Below are positions 22,666-34,475 of a DNA stretch of 64,000 nt, one piece after another. The DNA is from Bicyclus anynana. Taxonomy: Eukaryota > Arthropoda > Insecta > Lepidoptera > Nymphalidae. The position numbers were made by a program, and so were the translations under genes. The stretch spans positions 13,845,107 through 13,909,106 of the forward strand of contig NC_069087.1 in assembly GCF_947172395.1 (NCBI RefSeq), read 5' to 3'. The notes below the pieces were generated by a model that did not search any database, had not been told where the DNA came from, and was given only the letters and a program-made list of their open reading frames with translations. The stretch's first letter is position 1. Every line of letters starts with the position of its first letter.

Positions 22666-22983
22666 TTTTTTTGTTTTTTACAAGTTAGCCCTTGATTACA
22701 ATCTCACCTGATGGTTAGTGATGATGCAATGTAAGATGTAAGCGGGCTAACCTGTTACGAGGAGGGTACAAATACACACCCCTTTCGGTTTCTACACGAC
22801 ATAATACCAGAACGCTAAATCGCTTGGCGGTAGGTCTTTGTCGGTAAGGTGGTAACTAGCCACGGCCAACCCGTCAGTCCTGGACCAATTAAGAAAACCT
22901 CAATCGGCCCAACTGGGGATCGAACCCAGGACCTCCGTCTTGTAAATCCACTGGGCACACCACTGCGCCACGGAGGCCGTCAA
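22666..22983 (-). mobile_element. SINE-A, near full length
   Basis: Minus-strand order is complete from the head (GCCTCCGTGGCGCAGTGGTG, B box GGTTCGATCCCCAGTTGGG) to the TTTTTT-rich end. About 20 bp around CTTCGGCCGTGG are deleted. Confidence 0.84.
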
Positions 22984-23111
22984 ACTACTAAGTATTGGTA
23001 CTTAGGTTGGTACAATTTATACTTACTAACTGTTAACTGCATAAGCAGACGTCATAGTCGGACGTCTTCCTGACTGTCCGGGATAATTCTTGAATGGCAT
23101 TTTTCTGGGTT

Positions 23112-23212
23112 ATGCCACATATTACAGGGCATTCCTCTTTTATTGCTTTACTGTTTGCGTGGACAATTAAGCTATGCTATAATTTAGAATTTAAGAATGT
23201 AATATGTGGCAT
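23112..23212. repeat. 101-bp sequence bounded by a perfect 14-bp inverted repeat
   Basis: ATGCCACATATTAC at 23112-23125 is exactly complementary to GTAATATGTGGCAT at 23199-23212. Just after it comes AAAATAAAGATCTTTCTTTC, a typical retroposon-like 3' end, so this may be the tail of a retroelement with a 3' hairpin. Confidence 0.55.
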
Positions 23213-23782
23213 TACTTAAAAATAAAGATCTTTCTTTCTAGATACTAAGTAAAATTTGAAGTTTCTACAAAACACGTTTGTGATTTAAATATGTAACAAT
23301 AATTTTAAGTAGGTAGTAGTTGATTGTTAATGGATGAGTAGGTGGTCCAAGCATTTATCTTTATTCTAAATCCTGAATAGACGCAGACATTATCTAAGAA
23401 CTCCCACAAGGAATGTTCAACTTGCATCACATTAGTCATCGGACGGAAACATTAATTCAACAATTTCCAAAGCATCAAGGACGACAGTTCCTGCATAACG
23501 GAAGTACGAGTCAAGTTCCCAGGTTAATCATTAAATATCTCATAACGTGAGTATTTTAATGGAACTGGTTTATGAGTTCGTTTGGCCGTTATCTGGTCAT
23601 CTTTGATAGTTTTATATCTTCAGTAAACAATTGTGAGAGAAATAATAAAAATGGTTAGGTAACGATTTTTTTTATTTTCTCTATGGGACAACTAAAACAT
23701 ATTTAAATAACATAAAAATCAATATCATTGAAAAAAAGTAGAAAAATTAAAATGCGAGAAGATATTTTTCTATTTTTTTTTT

Positions 23783-24101
23783 CGTAATAGCTCAGTGGAT
23801 ATGACCTCTACCTCCGATTCCGGATGATGTCGAATCCGGTCCGGGGCATGCACCTCCAACTTTTCAGTTGTGTGCATCTTAAGAAATTAAATATCACGTG
23901 TCTCAAACGGTGAAGGAAAAAAACACCGTGAGGAAACCTGCATACCTGAGAATTTTTTGATCCTCTGCATGTGTGAAGTCTGCCCAATCGGCATTAGGCC
24001 AGCGTGATGGACTATTGGATATCCCTCTCATTCTGAGAGGAGACTCGAGCTCATCAGTAAGCCGAATCTGGGTTGATAATGATGATGAAGATGATGATGA
24101 C
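23783..24101 (+). mobile_element. SINE-B, near full length
   Basis: Head GTAATAGCTCAGTGGATATG ACCTCTACC, CGAATCCGGTCCGGGGC, CAACTTTTCAGTTGTGTGCA and AAACGGTGAAGGAAAAAAAC are present, then ATTCTGAGAGGAGACTCGAG, AGCCGAATCTGGGTTGATAA and an interrupted ATG/AAG triplet tail. Confidence 0.84.
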
Positions 24102-24739
24102 GGTGGTGTACAGGGTGTGGTAATATGTTTGTATAAGTTTAAGATTAAATATTAAAAAAAAACCACTTTGACGAAATAATTAAATCAAGTATTAAATGCC
24201 AAGCATAATCAAACGTTATTTAGAACCAAAACTTTGAAATTTTTAATGAATTCCGTCAAAATTTGTTGAGCATTTCCGAGTGACTCGAGTGTGTGGTAGT
24301 TTATGTAATATTGTATAATGCTTTTTTTTTTTCAATTTTCAATGACTTTAAGACCTTGTACTTTTTTAGTCCAATTATGATTTGACCTCAGCTAACCACG
24401 AAAGGTAACCCAATAATATAATTAAGTTAGAACAATATCCGAGATAAGGTTATGTTTAATATTATATGTTGTCAGTGAAAAATGGCGGAACTATTGTCTC
24501 AACTCGATAGAAATACGTGAGTGATTATAGCAATTACCACTTCACTTTGTATGGTCAATAAAACGTATCAATATTTGTCAAAATTTAGTCCAAGACCGCT
24601 CAGTATATACCCGTATACTTACCTAAAGCATGGGTACGGTAACAGTTGCCTTATGACGTTCATAATACGAACTATTATCGTGAATCGCGGCAAACTTTCA
24701 AGAGTGAAACGAACTGTCACCGTCTCATGCATTTTTTTT

Positions 24740-24926
24740 TTTATTTTTTTTTTATTCTTTACAATATAGCCCTTGACTACAATCTCACCCGATGGTAAGT
24801 GATGATGCAGTCTAAGATGGAAGCGGGCTAACTTGTTAGGAGGTGGATGAAAATCCACACCCCTTTCGGTTTCTACACGGCATCGTACCGGAACGCTAAA
24901 TCGCTTGGCGGTACGTCTTTGCCGGC
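24740..24926 (-). mobile_element. SINE-A, 5'-truncated
   Basis: From TTTTTATTCTTTACAATATAGC to TACGTCTTTGCCGG it matches the 3' two-thirds of SINE-A on the minus strand. The tRNA-like head is absent. Confidence 0.8.
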
Positions 24927-25137
24927 ATTCTGAAAAACACTAAATGCTAAGCTAAGCTAAGCCGTCTTATGGAACCTTCCATTAAATAATTAATTATTGT
25001 TTATGCAATTATAATTTTGAGTTAGACTATTTTATTCTGAAAGTAATACTTTAAGGGACAAATAATGCGTAACCCTAGAAAGCAACATTTCCTAAACCAT
25101 GGGTGATAATACTTCCAAAAATGTGACAAACACTTAA

Positions 25138-25138
<1 letters not shown>

Positions 25139-25190
<52 letters not shown>

Positions 25191-25467
25191 TAACAGCCGA
25201 TGGACGTCCACTGCTGGACATAGGCCTCTTGCATGGACTTACAAACAAAACGGTTTCGAGCCGCGAGCATCCAGCGGCTCCCTGCAACCCGCTTGATGTC
25301 TTCGGTCCACCTAGCGGGGGGTCGGCTAACACTGCGCTTACCGGTGCGGGGTAGCCATTCAAGCATCTTGGGACCCCAACGTCCATCGGCTCTTCGAACT
25401 ATCTGGCCTGCCCATCTCGTTGAGCTATGTCAGTGACTTTGGCTCGTCTGCGGATCTCTTCATTTCA
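25139..25467 (-). mobile_element. RTE-type LINE 3' fragment with long triplet tail
   Basis: About 17 ATC triplets (ATG on the coding strand, 25139-25190) form the tail. Then the minus strand encodes the end of the RTE ORF: WTSI..., MQEAYVQQW and RRTGKRSV-like blocks are readable in two frames. A roughly 20-bp deletion at about 25412 removed the KLKWQWA region. The copy ends in the RNEEI region. Confidence 0.78.
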
Positions 25468-26782
25468 TTTAATTGTCAGCCGGTATCAAATAGGTGTTCG
25501 CTGTTCTATGGTAGTAATGAGATAGAGAAATTATATTACTGAATATTTCTTGTTTAGTTGAGAAGACACCAATTGTTATGGAAATTTTATGGTTTGATTG
25601 TGTTTAATCGATCAATGAAGCCAAGGTTACGATTGCATCTATCGTGTGGGTTGTGATCATTAATAATTGCTTTGAAATTTCAACTTCAAATGTATAATGG
25701 TTCAGATAAATCTATTACATATGTATGCCCACATTAAGCTTGCGGTTTCTTCATAATCAATGAGTAATAAAACAATAAAATATTGTTTCTTGTATGTAAG
25801 CCGATGTTATTCTATCACTGTCTATATACTGTAATAGTTAGTACTTGTACCTACTGGTTTCTAAATATCAATTTATTAAATAAAATTATTAATTTGTTTG
25901 ATTTATTTTATTTATAATTATTTATTTATAAACATTTTAAATTAAAAAAATTCAGATAGCAGTTTTCACTCTCTGAATCATGCCTAAAATTAGCTTACAT
26001 AAGTACATAGCTTTCTTAAAACAAGGATATATTTTAAGGCTTAACAGTTAGTTTTCGTGTGGGTAATTATAGGTATAAAAAAACTATTTTCCCCACCATT
26101 TTAAGTAAAAAAGCCATTTACCATATCCGTATCTCCAGAACGTTGTAGAGGATCTGGATTAAAATTGGCATAGGCATGACATTTATCTCGATATTCCAAA
26201 GAGGCCTGTATCTACTTGGACGAAACCGCGGAGCAAAGCTTGTTATTGAAACTTTAGTAATAAACAAGCTACAGCGAGACAAGTCAAAGCAAAGTTGGCA
26301 CAACCTAACTATATCACCTCACCTTCGAACCTTGGAATAAGTAGCATAACTATCAGACAAGCTGTTATACAGGTTTCAAAATTGCATAGCGTGTCCAAAA
26401 TTAACCATTTTAAGTATATTTAACTGTGGTTACACAAAAATATGGAAGAATGGTAATTATTGCCACACTTAATAACTATTGACACTGCCACAATCGTATC
26501 AAGGTCGGTGACACCGCCCGACTATACAACTGTCACTTTTCTTTATTGGTGTTCGTAAATTAAGTTTGTGTTGAATGTGTTGAATGAATTTTAGTAACGT
26601 TATTTACTACACTATTTACAACAACTTGGAAAATCTCATCATAAAGAGTATTTATGATGAGTTAGTATGATTACGAGTACTATGATTATTTAGTTTCTAA
26701 TTGTATCTTGCCAGATGAGCGAGGCACCCAGTAATCCGGGTTTACACCTAGTACAGTAGCTCTTTGTCCGAAATTCCTCAGT
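25468..26782. other. Unassigned DNA
   Basis: Contains only the small hairpin at 26635-26661. One short minus-strand frame (26118-26303) has no recognisable domain. Confidence 0.45.
26635..26661. repeat. Small hairpin, 11-bp arms
   Basis: CTCATCATAAA, GAGTA, TTTATGATGAG: exact arms with a 5-nt loop, in otherwise featureless AT-rich sequence. Confidence 0.6.
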
Positions 26783-27240
26783 GCTTGAAGACGAAAGTCT
26801 TCGATCTGTGCATGTCGCCAGTGATGACCTACGGATCCGAGACTTGGTCGCTGACTGTGGGTTTTATTAGAAGGCTCAAAGTCGCTCAGCGGGCGATGGA
26901 ACGAGCCATATGCTTGGAGTTTCTCTGAGTGATCGAATCAGGAATGAGGAGATCCGCAGACGAACCGAAGTCACTGACATAGCTCAGCGAGTCGTAAAGC
27001 TGAAGTGGCAATGGGCAGGCCACATAGTTCGAAGATCCGATGGACGTTGGGGTCCTAAGGTGCTGGAATGGCGGCCCCGCACCGGAAAGCGCAGTGTTGA
27101 TCGAACCCCCACTAGATGGACTGAGGATATCAAACGGATTGCAGAGAGCCGCTGGATGCTGGCGGCTCGAAGTCGTTGTGCTTGGAGGTCCATGCAAGAG
27201 GCCTATGTCCAGCAGTGGATATCTATCGGCTGATAAGATG
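26783..27240 (+). mobile_element. RTE-type LINE 3' fragment
   Basis: It begins CTTGAAGACGAAAGTCTTCG and codes for the RTE C-terminus. A 107-residue frame, MLGVSLSDRIRNEEIRRRTE to AYVQQWISIG, is intact from 26910 to 27233, but upstream an inserted base near GAGCCATATGCTT breaks the link to the VMTYGSETWS region. The triplet tail has decayed to GATAAGATGTATGG. Confidence 0.8.
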
Positions 27241-27355
27241 TATGGAAAACTTTAGTAAATGAATAAACGTTTTTTTAATTTTATTTTTATGTTCCCATGA
27301 AATAAAAACATTATCGCCAAAACACCGTCGAAACTGTTGCACCGAAATAATTATT

Positions 27356-27532
27356 ATCTATACTTATAATATATCTAAAGAGGTAAAGTTTGTGGTATTT
27401 TAGGGGGTAATCTCTAAATCTACTAAACCAATTTTGAAAATTCTTTAATCACTAGAAAGCCATGTTAATTCTTATTGAGTTTATGTTTAATCACGAGAAC
27501 TATGCAGGTAAAACCGCGGGCCATTGGCTAGT
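27356..27532 (-). repeat. Family D-like repeat, diverged
   Basis: It starts TCTATACTTATAATATATCT AAAGAGGTAAAGTTTGTGG, passes CAATTTTGAAAATTCTTTAA and ends with GTAAAACCGCGGGCCATTGG CTAG. This matches the reverse layout of family D with different details, so it may be a sister family. Confidence 0.45.
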
Positions 27533-28504
27533 TAATTAATACATTATTAGAAATAATATAATTTCATCAAAAGGGTCTGAGATTTAGTCGCTAAATATGG
27601 GCCACAACAGAATGGAAAAACGATCAGCAGTCTAAGAAACCTGCGAATCCAAAAAAAAATTACCACCGGATATAAACACCGATCCTAATGCAACATACTT
27701 TTCCCACGAAGCCTTTGCGAGCTCCGAAACCGGATGACGGTGAAGTGTTTACCGTATTTACGACCTTGTCTCTCAGACTTATCTTAGTTTACTTGTGTTG
27801 AAACAGACAACCAAGAAGGCCAAGGTCGTAGTTACGACTTTTTCCACCGGTCGGCATAATCGCTTTCAAAATTGATCGATTATTATAATTTAAACAAAAT
27901 CAATTACCATATTGAATCGATACATTTCCGATTATAATCGAATGCTCCATTATAATCGGATATGAATGACTGTGACTATTAATCACTCTGATGTAATATT
28001 GCTTTTGTTCGTCCGCGTAATAATACTAACAAAATATAAAGGTATTTTGCTATCATCCGCGAAAAGCCGACGAACCCATGCGACTACGTCACCTGGTTGA
28101 CCTTGACAAAAAACTCTCTAAGAGTATTTTTTCGGACCTGGGATCTCTACACACGTTTTGGGAGCCTACAACACGATAAAAATTGCTTCTTTATAATATT
28201 TGTATAGAAAACTACAATTTTCAAAGTAAAAAAACGAGTATTCCCCGTCCAATAAGATTCTATCTGGGATTTGTTCAATCCATACCGGACGCTCGTAAGC
28301 GGATAGCATATTATATGCGGATACCGGAATCAGCTGTTTCCGTCGATGGCTTCCGTAGGGCGAAAGTTAAAATACTATGTTAAAACTGAAATGCAATTTG
28401 AGATCCATTATAATAACAACTAACGGGTGCTAGCGACTTTGCGTGAATTTATTGTGATGCAAAAATGTTTGCGTAAAGTACTTATTTACGAGCAATGATA
28501 TTTT
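27533..28504. other. Unassigned DNA with one 66-residue frame
   Basis: The frame at 28183-28383 ends ..RIPESAVSVDGFRRAKVKIL C and covers a less AT-rich stretch (28235-28370). I do not recognise it; it may be a repeat scrap. A small hairpin, CCGATTATAAT with ATTATAATCGG, lies at about 27929-27960. Confidence 0.4.
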
Positions 28505-28770
28505 ATACTAGAGATGGGGTACTAGCGCATTAAAAACTGAGGCAGACAAATGTGGATATTTGACTTTATCTCATTTAACCGCTTATTAAACAACGAACGT
28601 TATTTGAACCAATAATACCTAAATTTCGTCTACAATGTCGAGTTGTGTGTTCAGGAAGTGTAAAAACTATATATAGATATATATATATATATATAATGTG
28701 CATGTGTGCGCTCAGTAGAGTCGCTATATTTGAAACATTTTTTGCGGTCATTTTGTAGGGACTTAACCTA
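28505..28770. repeat. Family Q copy, single arm
   Basis: TACTAGAGATGGGGTACTAG CGCATT, TACAATGTCGAGTTGTGTG, TTCAGGAAGTGTAAAAACTA and TGCGGTCATTTTGTAGG match the left arm and adjoining interior of 7478-8523. A TA-dinucleotide run (28671-28696) has expanded inside it. Confidence 0.6.
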
Positions 28771-28875
28771 TCTAAAATATAATATTATCATTGCCTACGA
28801 ATATACTTATACATATTACAGACTTATCTATCTGGGTGGCTATTTTGATTCTGATCCTGGAATTCCGCTGCTTTG

Positions 28876-29127
28876 TTTTATTTTTTATTCTTTACAAGTT
28901 TGCACTTTGAAAATCTACACCCCTTTTGTGTTTTCTGCACGACATCGTACCGGAACACTAAATCACTTGCCGGTAGGATGGTGATCAGCCACCAGCCGAA
29001 GCCTCCCACCAGCCAGACCTGGACCAATTAAGAAAACCTCAATCGGCCCAGTCGGGGATCGAATCCAGAATCCACCTCCGTTTTGTAAATCTACCGCGCA
29101 TACCAATGCGCCACGGAGGCTGCCAAA
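28876..29127 (-). mobile_element. SINE-A with internal deletion
   Basis: The tRNA-like head is readable on the minus strand (CCTCCGTGGCGCATTGGTAT GCGCGGTAG). The 3' block is shortened from about 100 bp to a few bases (TTTACAAGTTTGCACTTTGA), joining the end directly to the CACCCCTTTTGTG block. Confidence 0.78.
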
Positions 29128-29618
29128 GCACGCCGCTGTAACACTATCTTCCAGTGAAAGTCCCATTCAAATCGGTTCAGCAGTTCCAGAGGTTAGACTG
29201 AACAATTTTTAAAAATACTGAACTATTGAACTATTTTTGCAATTCACAGTGAATCTTTAGAAGACTCAAGGAAATTTAAAGCGAAAGTTGAATTTTGGTA
29301 TTGTCTATTATAGATTAAAAAAAAAAAAAGAAGAACTAAATTCTATGGACTAAAACATATCGTTTTATCTAAGATACATTCAATAATTATAAAGATAATG
29401 AGTGCGAGCCGCTAAAACAATCACACAATACAATGTGCGTGCTAAAACGGTAGAGAAAGTAGAGTTAGATAAGTGACTGATAAAATATTTCCCAAGCTTA
29501 ATAAAGCTTTAATAATTACACTCTATTTAATAACGCCTTAATGATTATACTCATGTAATTACTTATCTGAACAGCAAATAGTGATGTTACGAATTTGTAA
29601 AACAAATTATTTTTTTAT

Positions 29619-29911
29619 TAATGACCGACTGCAAAAAAGGAGGAGGTTATCAATTCATCGGAATCTGTTTTTTTAATTTTTTTTTTTCGTTTGAGAGGTA
29701 GTGCTGTATTAATTCACGCCGTTTAAAGTATGAAGATTTAGGATTTTCAGACAGTTCTTTCAGGAACGGCTTTAATTAACACAGCACTACCTTGGTACCG
29801 CCTTCAAACTGATCGCACTTAGCAAGCTGAGATAGTAGCACCCACATACGGTTATTTTTCGATTTTTAGTGTAGTAAAAACATTTTTATAATTTTGAAGT
29901 CGGTTGTATTT
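29619..29911 (+). repeat. Family F retroposon-like tail, copy 2
   Basis: GACCGACTGCAAAAAAGGAG GAGG start, T-rich tract, then an internal inverted pair (GGTAGTGCTGTATTAATT against AATTAACACAGCACTACC) and the ending TTTTGAAGTCGGTTGTATTT. The internal hairpin seems characteristic of this family and is the seed of the larger foldback at 39241. Confidence 0.62.
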
Positions 29912-30013
29912 TTTTTTTATTCTTTGTAAGTAGCCCACTACCATATTAGATTACATCATTACTTACCATCAGGTGAGATTGTGGTCAAGGGCTAGCTTGT
30001 AAAGAATAAATTA
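29904..30013. mobile_element. Two SINE-A 3' ends, tail-outward inverted pair
   Basis: A minus-strand stub (TTATTCTTTGTAAGTAGCCC) is joined directly to a plus-strand 3' end (ACTTACCATCAGGTGAGATT then GTGGTCAAGGGCTAGCTTGT AAAGAATAAA). The junction has no spacer, which points to an inversion or template switch after insertion, not two independent full insertions. Confidence 0.6.
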
Positions 30014-30150
30014 AAAAAAATCCAAGTTTCTCGTATTGGCTATGTGTTCAACAAGACATGAACAGAAAATGTTTTCGATCCTTGTGACCTGTTTTGACAT
30101 CTCGAATTAGATCTATTAAGCATTCCAGTTAGACGTAAGGTCCTAGAATA

Positions 30151-30212
30151 TAATTAAGTTTTGACAAATTAGGTGTACTATGTTACTAATTAAGTTTTGA
30201 CAAATTAGGTGT
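30151..30212. repeat. 26-bp direct repeat, period 36
   Basis: TAATTAAGTTTTGACAAATT AGGTGT occurs at 30151 and again, unchanged, at 30187. A local duplication with no sign of coding. Confidence 0.85.
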
Positions 30213-30248
30213 GTTTATGCCTGTCAACAAAAATATTATTACTATTAG

Positions 30249-30590
30249 ATGCTTATTTTTTTTTTTTTTTTTTATTCTTTACAAGTTAGCCCTTGATTAC
30301 AATCTCACCTGATGGTAAGTGATGATGCAGTCTAAGATGGAAGCGGGCTAACTTTTTAGGAGGAAGATGAAAATTTCCTTTTGGTTTCTACACGGCATCG
30401 TACTGGAACCCTAAATCGCTTGGCGGTACGTCTTTGCCGGTAGGGTGGTAACTAGCCACGGCCGAAGCCTCCCACCAGCCAGACCTGGACAAATTAAGAA
30501 AATCTCAATCTGCCCAGCCGGGGATCGAACCCAGGACCTCCGTTTTTGTAAATCCACCGCGCATACCACTGCGCCACGGAGGCCGTCGAA
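30249..30590 (-). mobile_element. SINE-A, full length with long terminal A run
   Basis: Complete on the minus strand, from GACGGCCTCCGTGGCGCAGT GG through B box GGTTCGATCCCCGGCTGGG to AAGGGCTAACTTGTAAAGAA TAAA and about 21 A residues (T on plus, 30249-30270). The well-kept head and long A run suggest a relatively recent insertion. Confidence 0.87.
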
Positions 30591-31641
30591 TTATTTTCTA
30601 AATGAAATGTCCGTGATAATATAGACAAAACTAATCCAGCACTAGCAAATTGTACGCTTTCATATCGTTTAATTGTAATAATAGTATCACAATGTTTAAT
30701 CTAAAATAAGATCTTGTTTGTCTAGAAGTAGGAACAAAAAGTTTTCGAGAGTCGACTAGTGTTGGTGCTAACGGCGAGCACGTGTTGCAAGGTCAGTGGA
30801 TTCGAGTACCGGTCGCGAACAAATAATTGCTAAGTGCACTTTTTCAAATCAGGCAAACGGCCATGCAATGTAGCTCAGTTCTTTGCATAATACTAACGGT
30901 TGTCATTATTATGCAAAAGACTACTGTTGGTCTATTGGTAAGTGTATGCTGCTGCCGCAGCTTTGAATCTTGGGCTTTTTTTTGAGGTTGGATTATGAAA
31001 TATTACGATTTTCTTTATTTATTCCAAGAAATGAATATACGAAGCCTAGACATATTGTTATCGCCGCGTTGCAACGACATGCGGTTAGCGGTACGGACGT
31101 GTGCTCGTGGCGTTCGAGCCGTCCACATCTCTTGTTGTGTAATTCTTTATGGGTTTCTTGGAATAGGCGGGGAGAGTAACTTGAGTGGAAAAGAGGAGAG
31201 TTTGTTAACAGTCAAAGGATCCTGTAACCCTACACACATCGTTCACAAGTGCGTGACTTCACTCAAGGTCATTCTCTGCCATTCTAGGGTCTTATTTTGG
31301 TTACAGTTTGATTAAGTTGTCCTGACAAATGTTGTGAATCATAACCTTTGTTCGACATTAGCTTTATTATTTTTGTAATCATTTTTGAGTCTGCTAAACT
31401 ACCACGCTACACAATAGGGTTGGCGGGCTTTAGGGTGCTTTTTCACCAGTGATGTGCTATCAGCTATTCTGTGTAGATGTGAAATTTACTCTGCGAAAAT
31501 ATGTGACCGTTTACCAATACTAAGCTCTGTAGCTGTGCGAGGAAGATACGCTAAGAAGATGTGCCGCCGCAAAGTAGCTACGCGAGCATTCTGTATGTAC
31601 TCTGCTCTGCACATAGCTGCCCACCCTATACGGCCCATAGC
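30591..31641. other. Unassigned, less AT-rich DNA with weak tRNA-like scraps
   Basis: AGTGGATTCGAGTACCGGTC near 30798 and TTGGTCTATTGGTAAGTGTA near 30925 faintly resemble tRNA-like SINE heads. The stretch 31440-31640 is less AT-rich, with short frames (31454-31675) but no domain. Probably old repeats. Confidence 0.35.
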
Positions 31642-31712
31642 AGGCATCATCACTTACCATCAGGTGAGATTGTAGTCAAGGGCTAACTTGTGAAGAATAA
31701 AAAATAAAAAGA
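31642..31712 (+). mobile_element. SINE-A 3' end only
   Basis: GCATCATCACTTACCATCAG GTGAGATTGTAGTCAAGGGC TAACTTGTGAAGAATAAAAA is a severely 5'-truncated SINE-A tail. Confidence 0.75.
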
Positions 31713-32134
31713 AAGCGCAAGCCTATCTTCATAAAAAAAACCGTTTAGATTATTTTTAAAGACTTTGTTAAAATTATCATCAATCATCAAGAAATTTTCA
31801 TTATAACTATAATTTTAATGAGTTTTTTGAAAAAGATCAATGGTGATTCGAAGTCAGTATGGCTAACAACGTTATCAACGTGGAAGTAAGGCTTAAATCC
31901 ACAATACGCCCCATTAATAGTTCGTAAACTTTGTTAGAAGATAAAAAGTTTTTGAGAGTTTTACATTGTCTAGCACGTGTCTACCACAAGGTCATCAGAA
32001 TCGATTCCCGTCAGCAAAAGTTATTCCGTAACTGCTTTTTTCTAGCTAGCGATGCAATTCCACGTGCTCCGGTCATTCGTTCGTTTGCGTAATACTCTTA
32101 ATAAATTAACACAGTATTCCATTTTGCATTCACG

Positions 32135-32340
32135 TACAAAATTTATTTATTTATTTTAATTCTTTATTGCACACAAAAAAATAAAGATACAAAAAAATGT
32201 AAAAAATAAGTACAACTGAAAAGTAAGATGCGCAAAGGCGGTCTTATCGCTAACAACGATCTCCTCCAGACAAACCTTGAATAAAATATTTAAAGAAAGG
32301 AAAGCGGATAGCGCATTATAACATACATATAGTAATTTAA
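32135..32340 (-). repeat. LINE-like 3' end (TTTATTGCACACA type)
   Basis: TTATTTATTTTAATTCTTTA TTGCACACAAA, then GCAAAGGCGGTCTTATCGCT AACAACGATCTCCTCCAGAC is a pattern I recognise as a frequent lepidopteran retroelement 3' end in reverse orientation, with its A-rich tail at the left. No coding frame. Confidence 0.5.
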
Positions 32341-32558
32341 CTATTATAAATAATAATCTAAATTAAACTACATATACAATTACATACTAAATATACACAA
32401 ATAAAAAATATGCGAGTACACCTAAGTGCATAATTAATATATAAATTCATCTACATACATACATAATACATATAATAAATTTATTGATTATTGGTCAAAT
32501 TGTATTAATTTTTACCTTCATCTGTCATAATAAACAATTAAATAATATTATATTATAT

Positions 32559-32782
32559 GAAGGAGGTCCCAGGTTCGATCCCCGGTTGGGTCAATTGAGG
32601 TTTACTTACTTGGTCCAGGTCTAGCTAGTTACCACCCTACCGGCAAAGAAGTACCGCCAAGCTATTTAGCGTTCCGGTACGATGTCGTGTAGAAACCGAA
32701 AGGGGTATGGTTTTTCATCCTACTCCTAATAAATTAACCCGCTTCCATCTTATATTGCATCATCACTTACCACCAGGTTACC
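32559..32782 (+). mobile_element. SINE-A, both ends trimmed
   Basis: It begins inside the tRNA-like head just before the B box (AGGAGGTCCCAGGTTCGATC CCCGG) and ends at CTTACCACCAGGTTACC. About 20 bp between GGTCTAGCT and AGTTACC are deleted. Confidence 0.78.
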
Positions 32783-32875
32783 ACCAAAAACATTCTCAAA
32801 GAGAAATCAAGGCCTCTTATAGGTTCTATAGTCTCTTCTCTCTTATAGTCTTATATGGATTGTGGATGTCTTTGT

Positions 32876-33167
32876 ATCGTCATTATCAACCCACATTCAG
32901 CTTACTGCTGAGCTCGAGTCTCCTCTCAGAATGCGAGTGGTTAGGCCATTAGTACACCACGCTGGCCCATGCCATGGCTGGCACGCATAGAATTAAGAAA
33001 ATTTTCTGGTATGCAGGTTTCCTCACGATGTTTTCCTTCACCGTTTGAGACACGTGATATTTAACTTCTTAAAATGCACACAACTGAAAAGTTGGAGGTG
33101 CATGCCCCGGACCGGATTCGAACAAACACGCTCCGGAGGCCGTCTTAACCACTAGGCTATCACGGCT
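32876..33167 (-). mobile_element. SINE-B, near full length
   Basis: Minus strand: GAGCCGTGATAGCCTAGTGG head, CCGGTCCGGGGCATGCACCT, AAACGGTGAAGGAAAACATC, CCTCTCAGAATG hairpin on plus, and a tail without triplets. The head has lost about 10 bp around the ATGACCTCTGCC block. Confidence 0.8.
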
Positions 33168-33894
33168 CATGAACTTTGTATAGTATGATGCATTTCATTA
33201 GCATCTGTAAGCTCTAATCATTATGAGCGATGGTAAAAATTAAGATGCATACGTATGTACCTACTTGGGAGGTGTTATTTGTAGCTGAATCCACACACCT
33301 AGGTTTAACTATATTCTACATATTACCAGGAGACTAAATCGCTTAGCGATTCAATTCCAATTCCATTAGGTATCTGCGTTCAAGTACGCAAGTGAAATGT
33401 AATTAATTAATTTATCGAGCATTAGAACTTATAGTACCAAAACTAAACATAAATCATTTGCCATAAGCCCAAACTGGTTTGTTATTCTGTAACCACCGTC
33501 TTTATGTTGACCGTATAGTTTGTTGTGTCCAGTTGGGTCATTTGCAATCTTGCTCAATCAAGATCATATTTTCATTAGATTTACAATCGATAAATTCAAA
33601 AATTTACCTTCGTGTACGTTGAGTAGATCGGAGAGTTAGTACATTATTAAGTTTATATACTCGTATGTTTTTTTAAGCTATTGCATTGCTTTTATCGCGG
33701 GCTTTGAGCGTGACGACCGAATCAAGAAATTCCGAAACGAAAATAAACCTAACACCCAAGCCGTGCATCGAGTTAACACATTTCGACGTTATCATATCGA
33801 CTCAACTGGACAAGTAGTGTGAAACTAAGGACAAAACTTATTAAACCTGAGTTCAATTGCTGCTCAACGTTGTTTATATTTATTTATACTTTTA

Positions 33895-34230
33895 TTAACC
33901 GACTTCAAAGGAGGAGGTTCTCAATTCGGTCGGTATTTTTTTTTTTTATGTATGTACACCGATTACTCAAAGACGCCTGGACCGATTTCAAAAATTTTTT
34001 TTTTGTTTTAATTTAAGCCATTTCTGACAAGACCACATGAAACAACACTGTCTGCAAAATCTAAATCTATAAGATATTCTCACATGGCTTGAATTAATAC
34101 ATCACCGGCTTAGCACCGCCTTCATACTGATCAGCAGGTAGAACATATTATGATGTTATTTTTCGCTTTTTAGTTTAGTGGGTGCGTTTTTAGGTTTTGA
34201 AGTCGGTTGTAATTTTTTTATTAAAATTTT
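33895..34230 (+). repeat. Family F retroposon-like tail, copy 3
   Basis: AACCGACTTCAAAGGAGGAG GTTCTCAATTCGGTCGG, a T tract, GGACCGATTTCAAAAATT, then ACATCACCGGCTTAGCACCG, CTGATCAGCAGGTAGAACAT, TTTTTCGCTTTTTAGTTTAG and TTTTGAAGTCGGTTGTAATT. Confidence 0.65.
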
Positions 34231-34304
34231 TATTATTTTTAATTATTTTCTAAAGAAAACAAAAAACAAAATACTTTGTGTAGTGCCACACGTATTTTTT
34301 TTGT

Positions 34305-34420
34305 TATCCTATACTCGGCTCACTGTTGAGCACGAACTTCTGCTCGGAATGAGGGAGTCAATCACTTCATCACAGTCATCATCATCATCACATCGACGAT
34401 GTACGTCCACTAATTTAAGG
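34305..34420 (-). mobile_element. SINE-B tail scrap joined to an RTE-type tail
   Basis: Plus strand reads TACTCGGCTCACTGTTGAGC (SINE-B end in reverse), a damaged hairpin, then CATCATCATCATCACATCGA CGATGTACGTCCACT, resembling the RTE end (CATCATCAGCCGATGGACGT CCACT). The two 3' ends lie side by side, as if recombined through their shared triplets. Confidence 0.5.
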
Positions 34421-34475
34421 GACTTTAGACATCAATAACTGTAATACAATAATTTAAAATAAATAAATAACTTTT

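Noticed and set aside
28183..28383. 66-residue frame as a small secreted or regulatory protein
   Set aside because: No signal peptide or domain, and no second copy or exon context; chance cannot be excluded.
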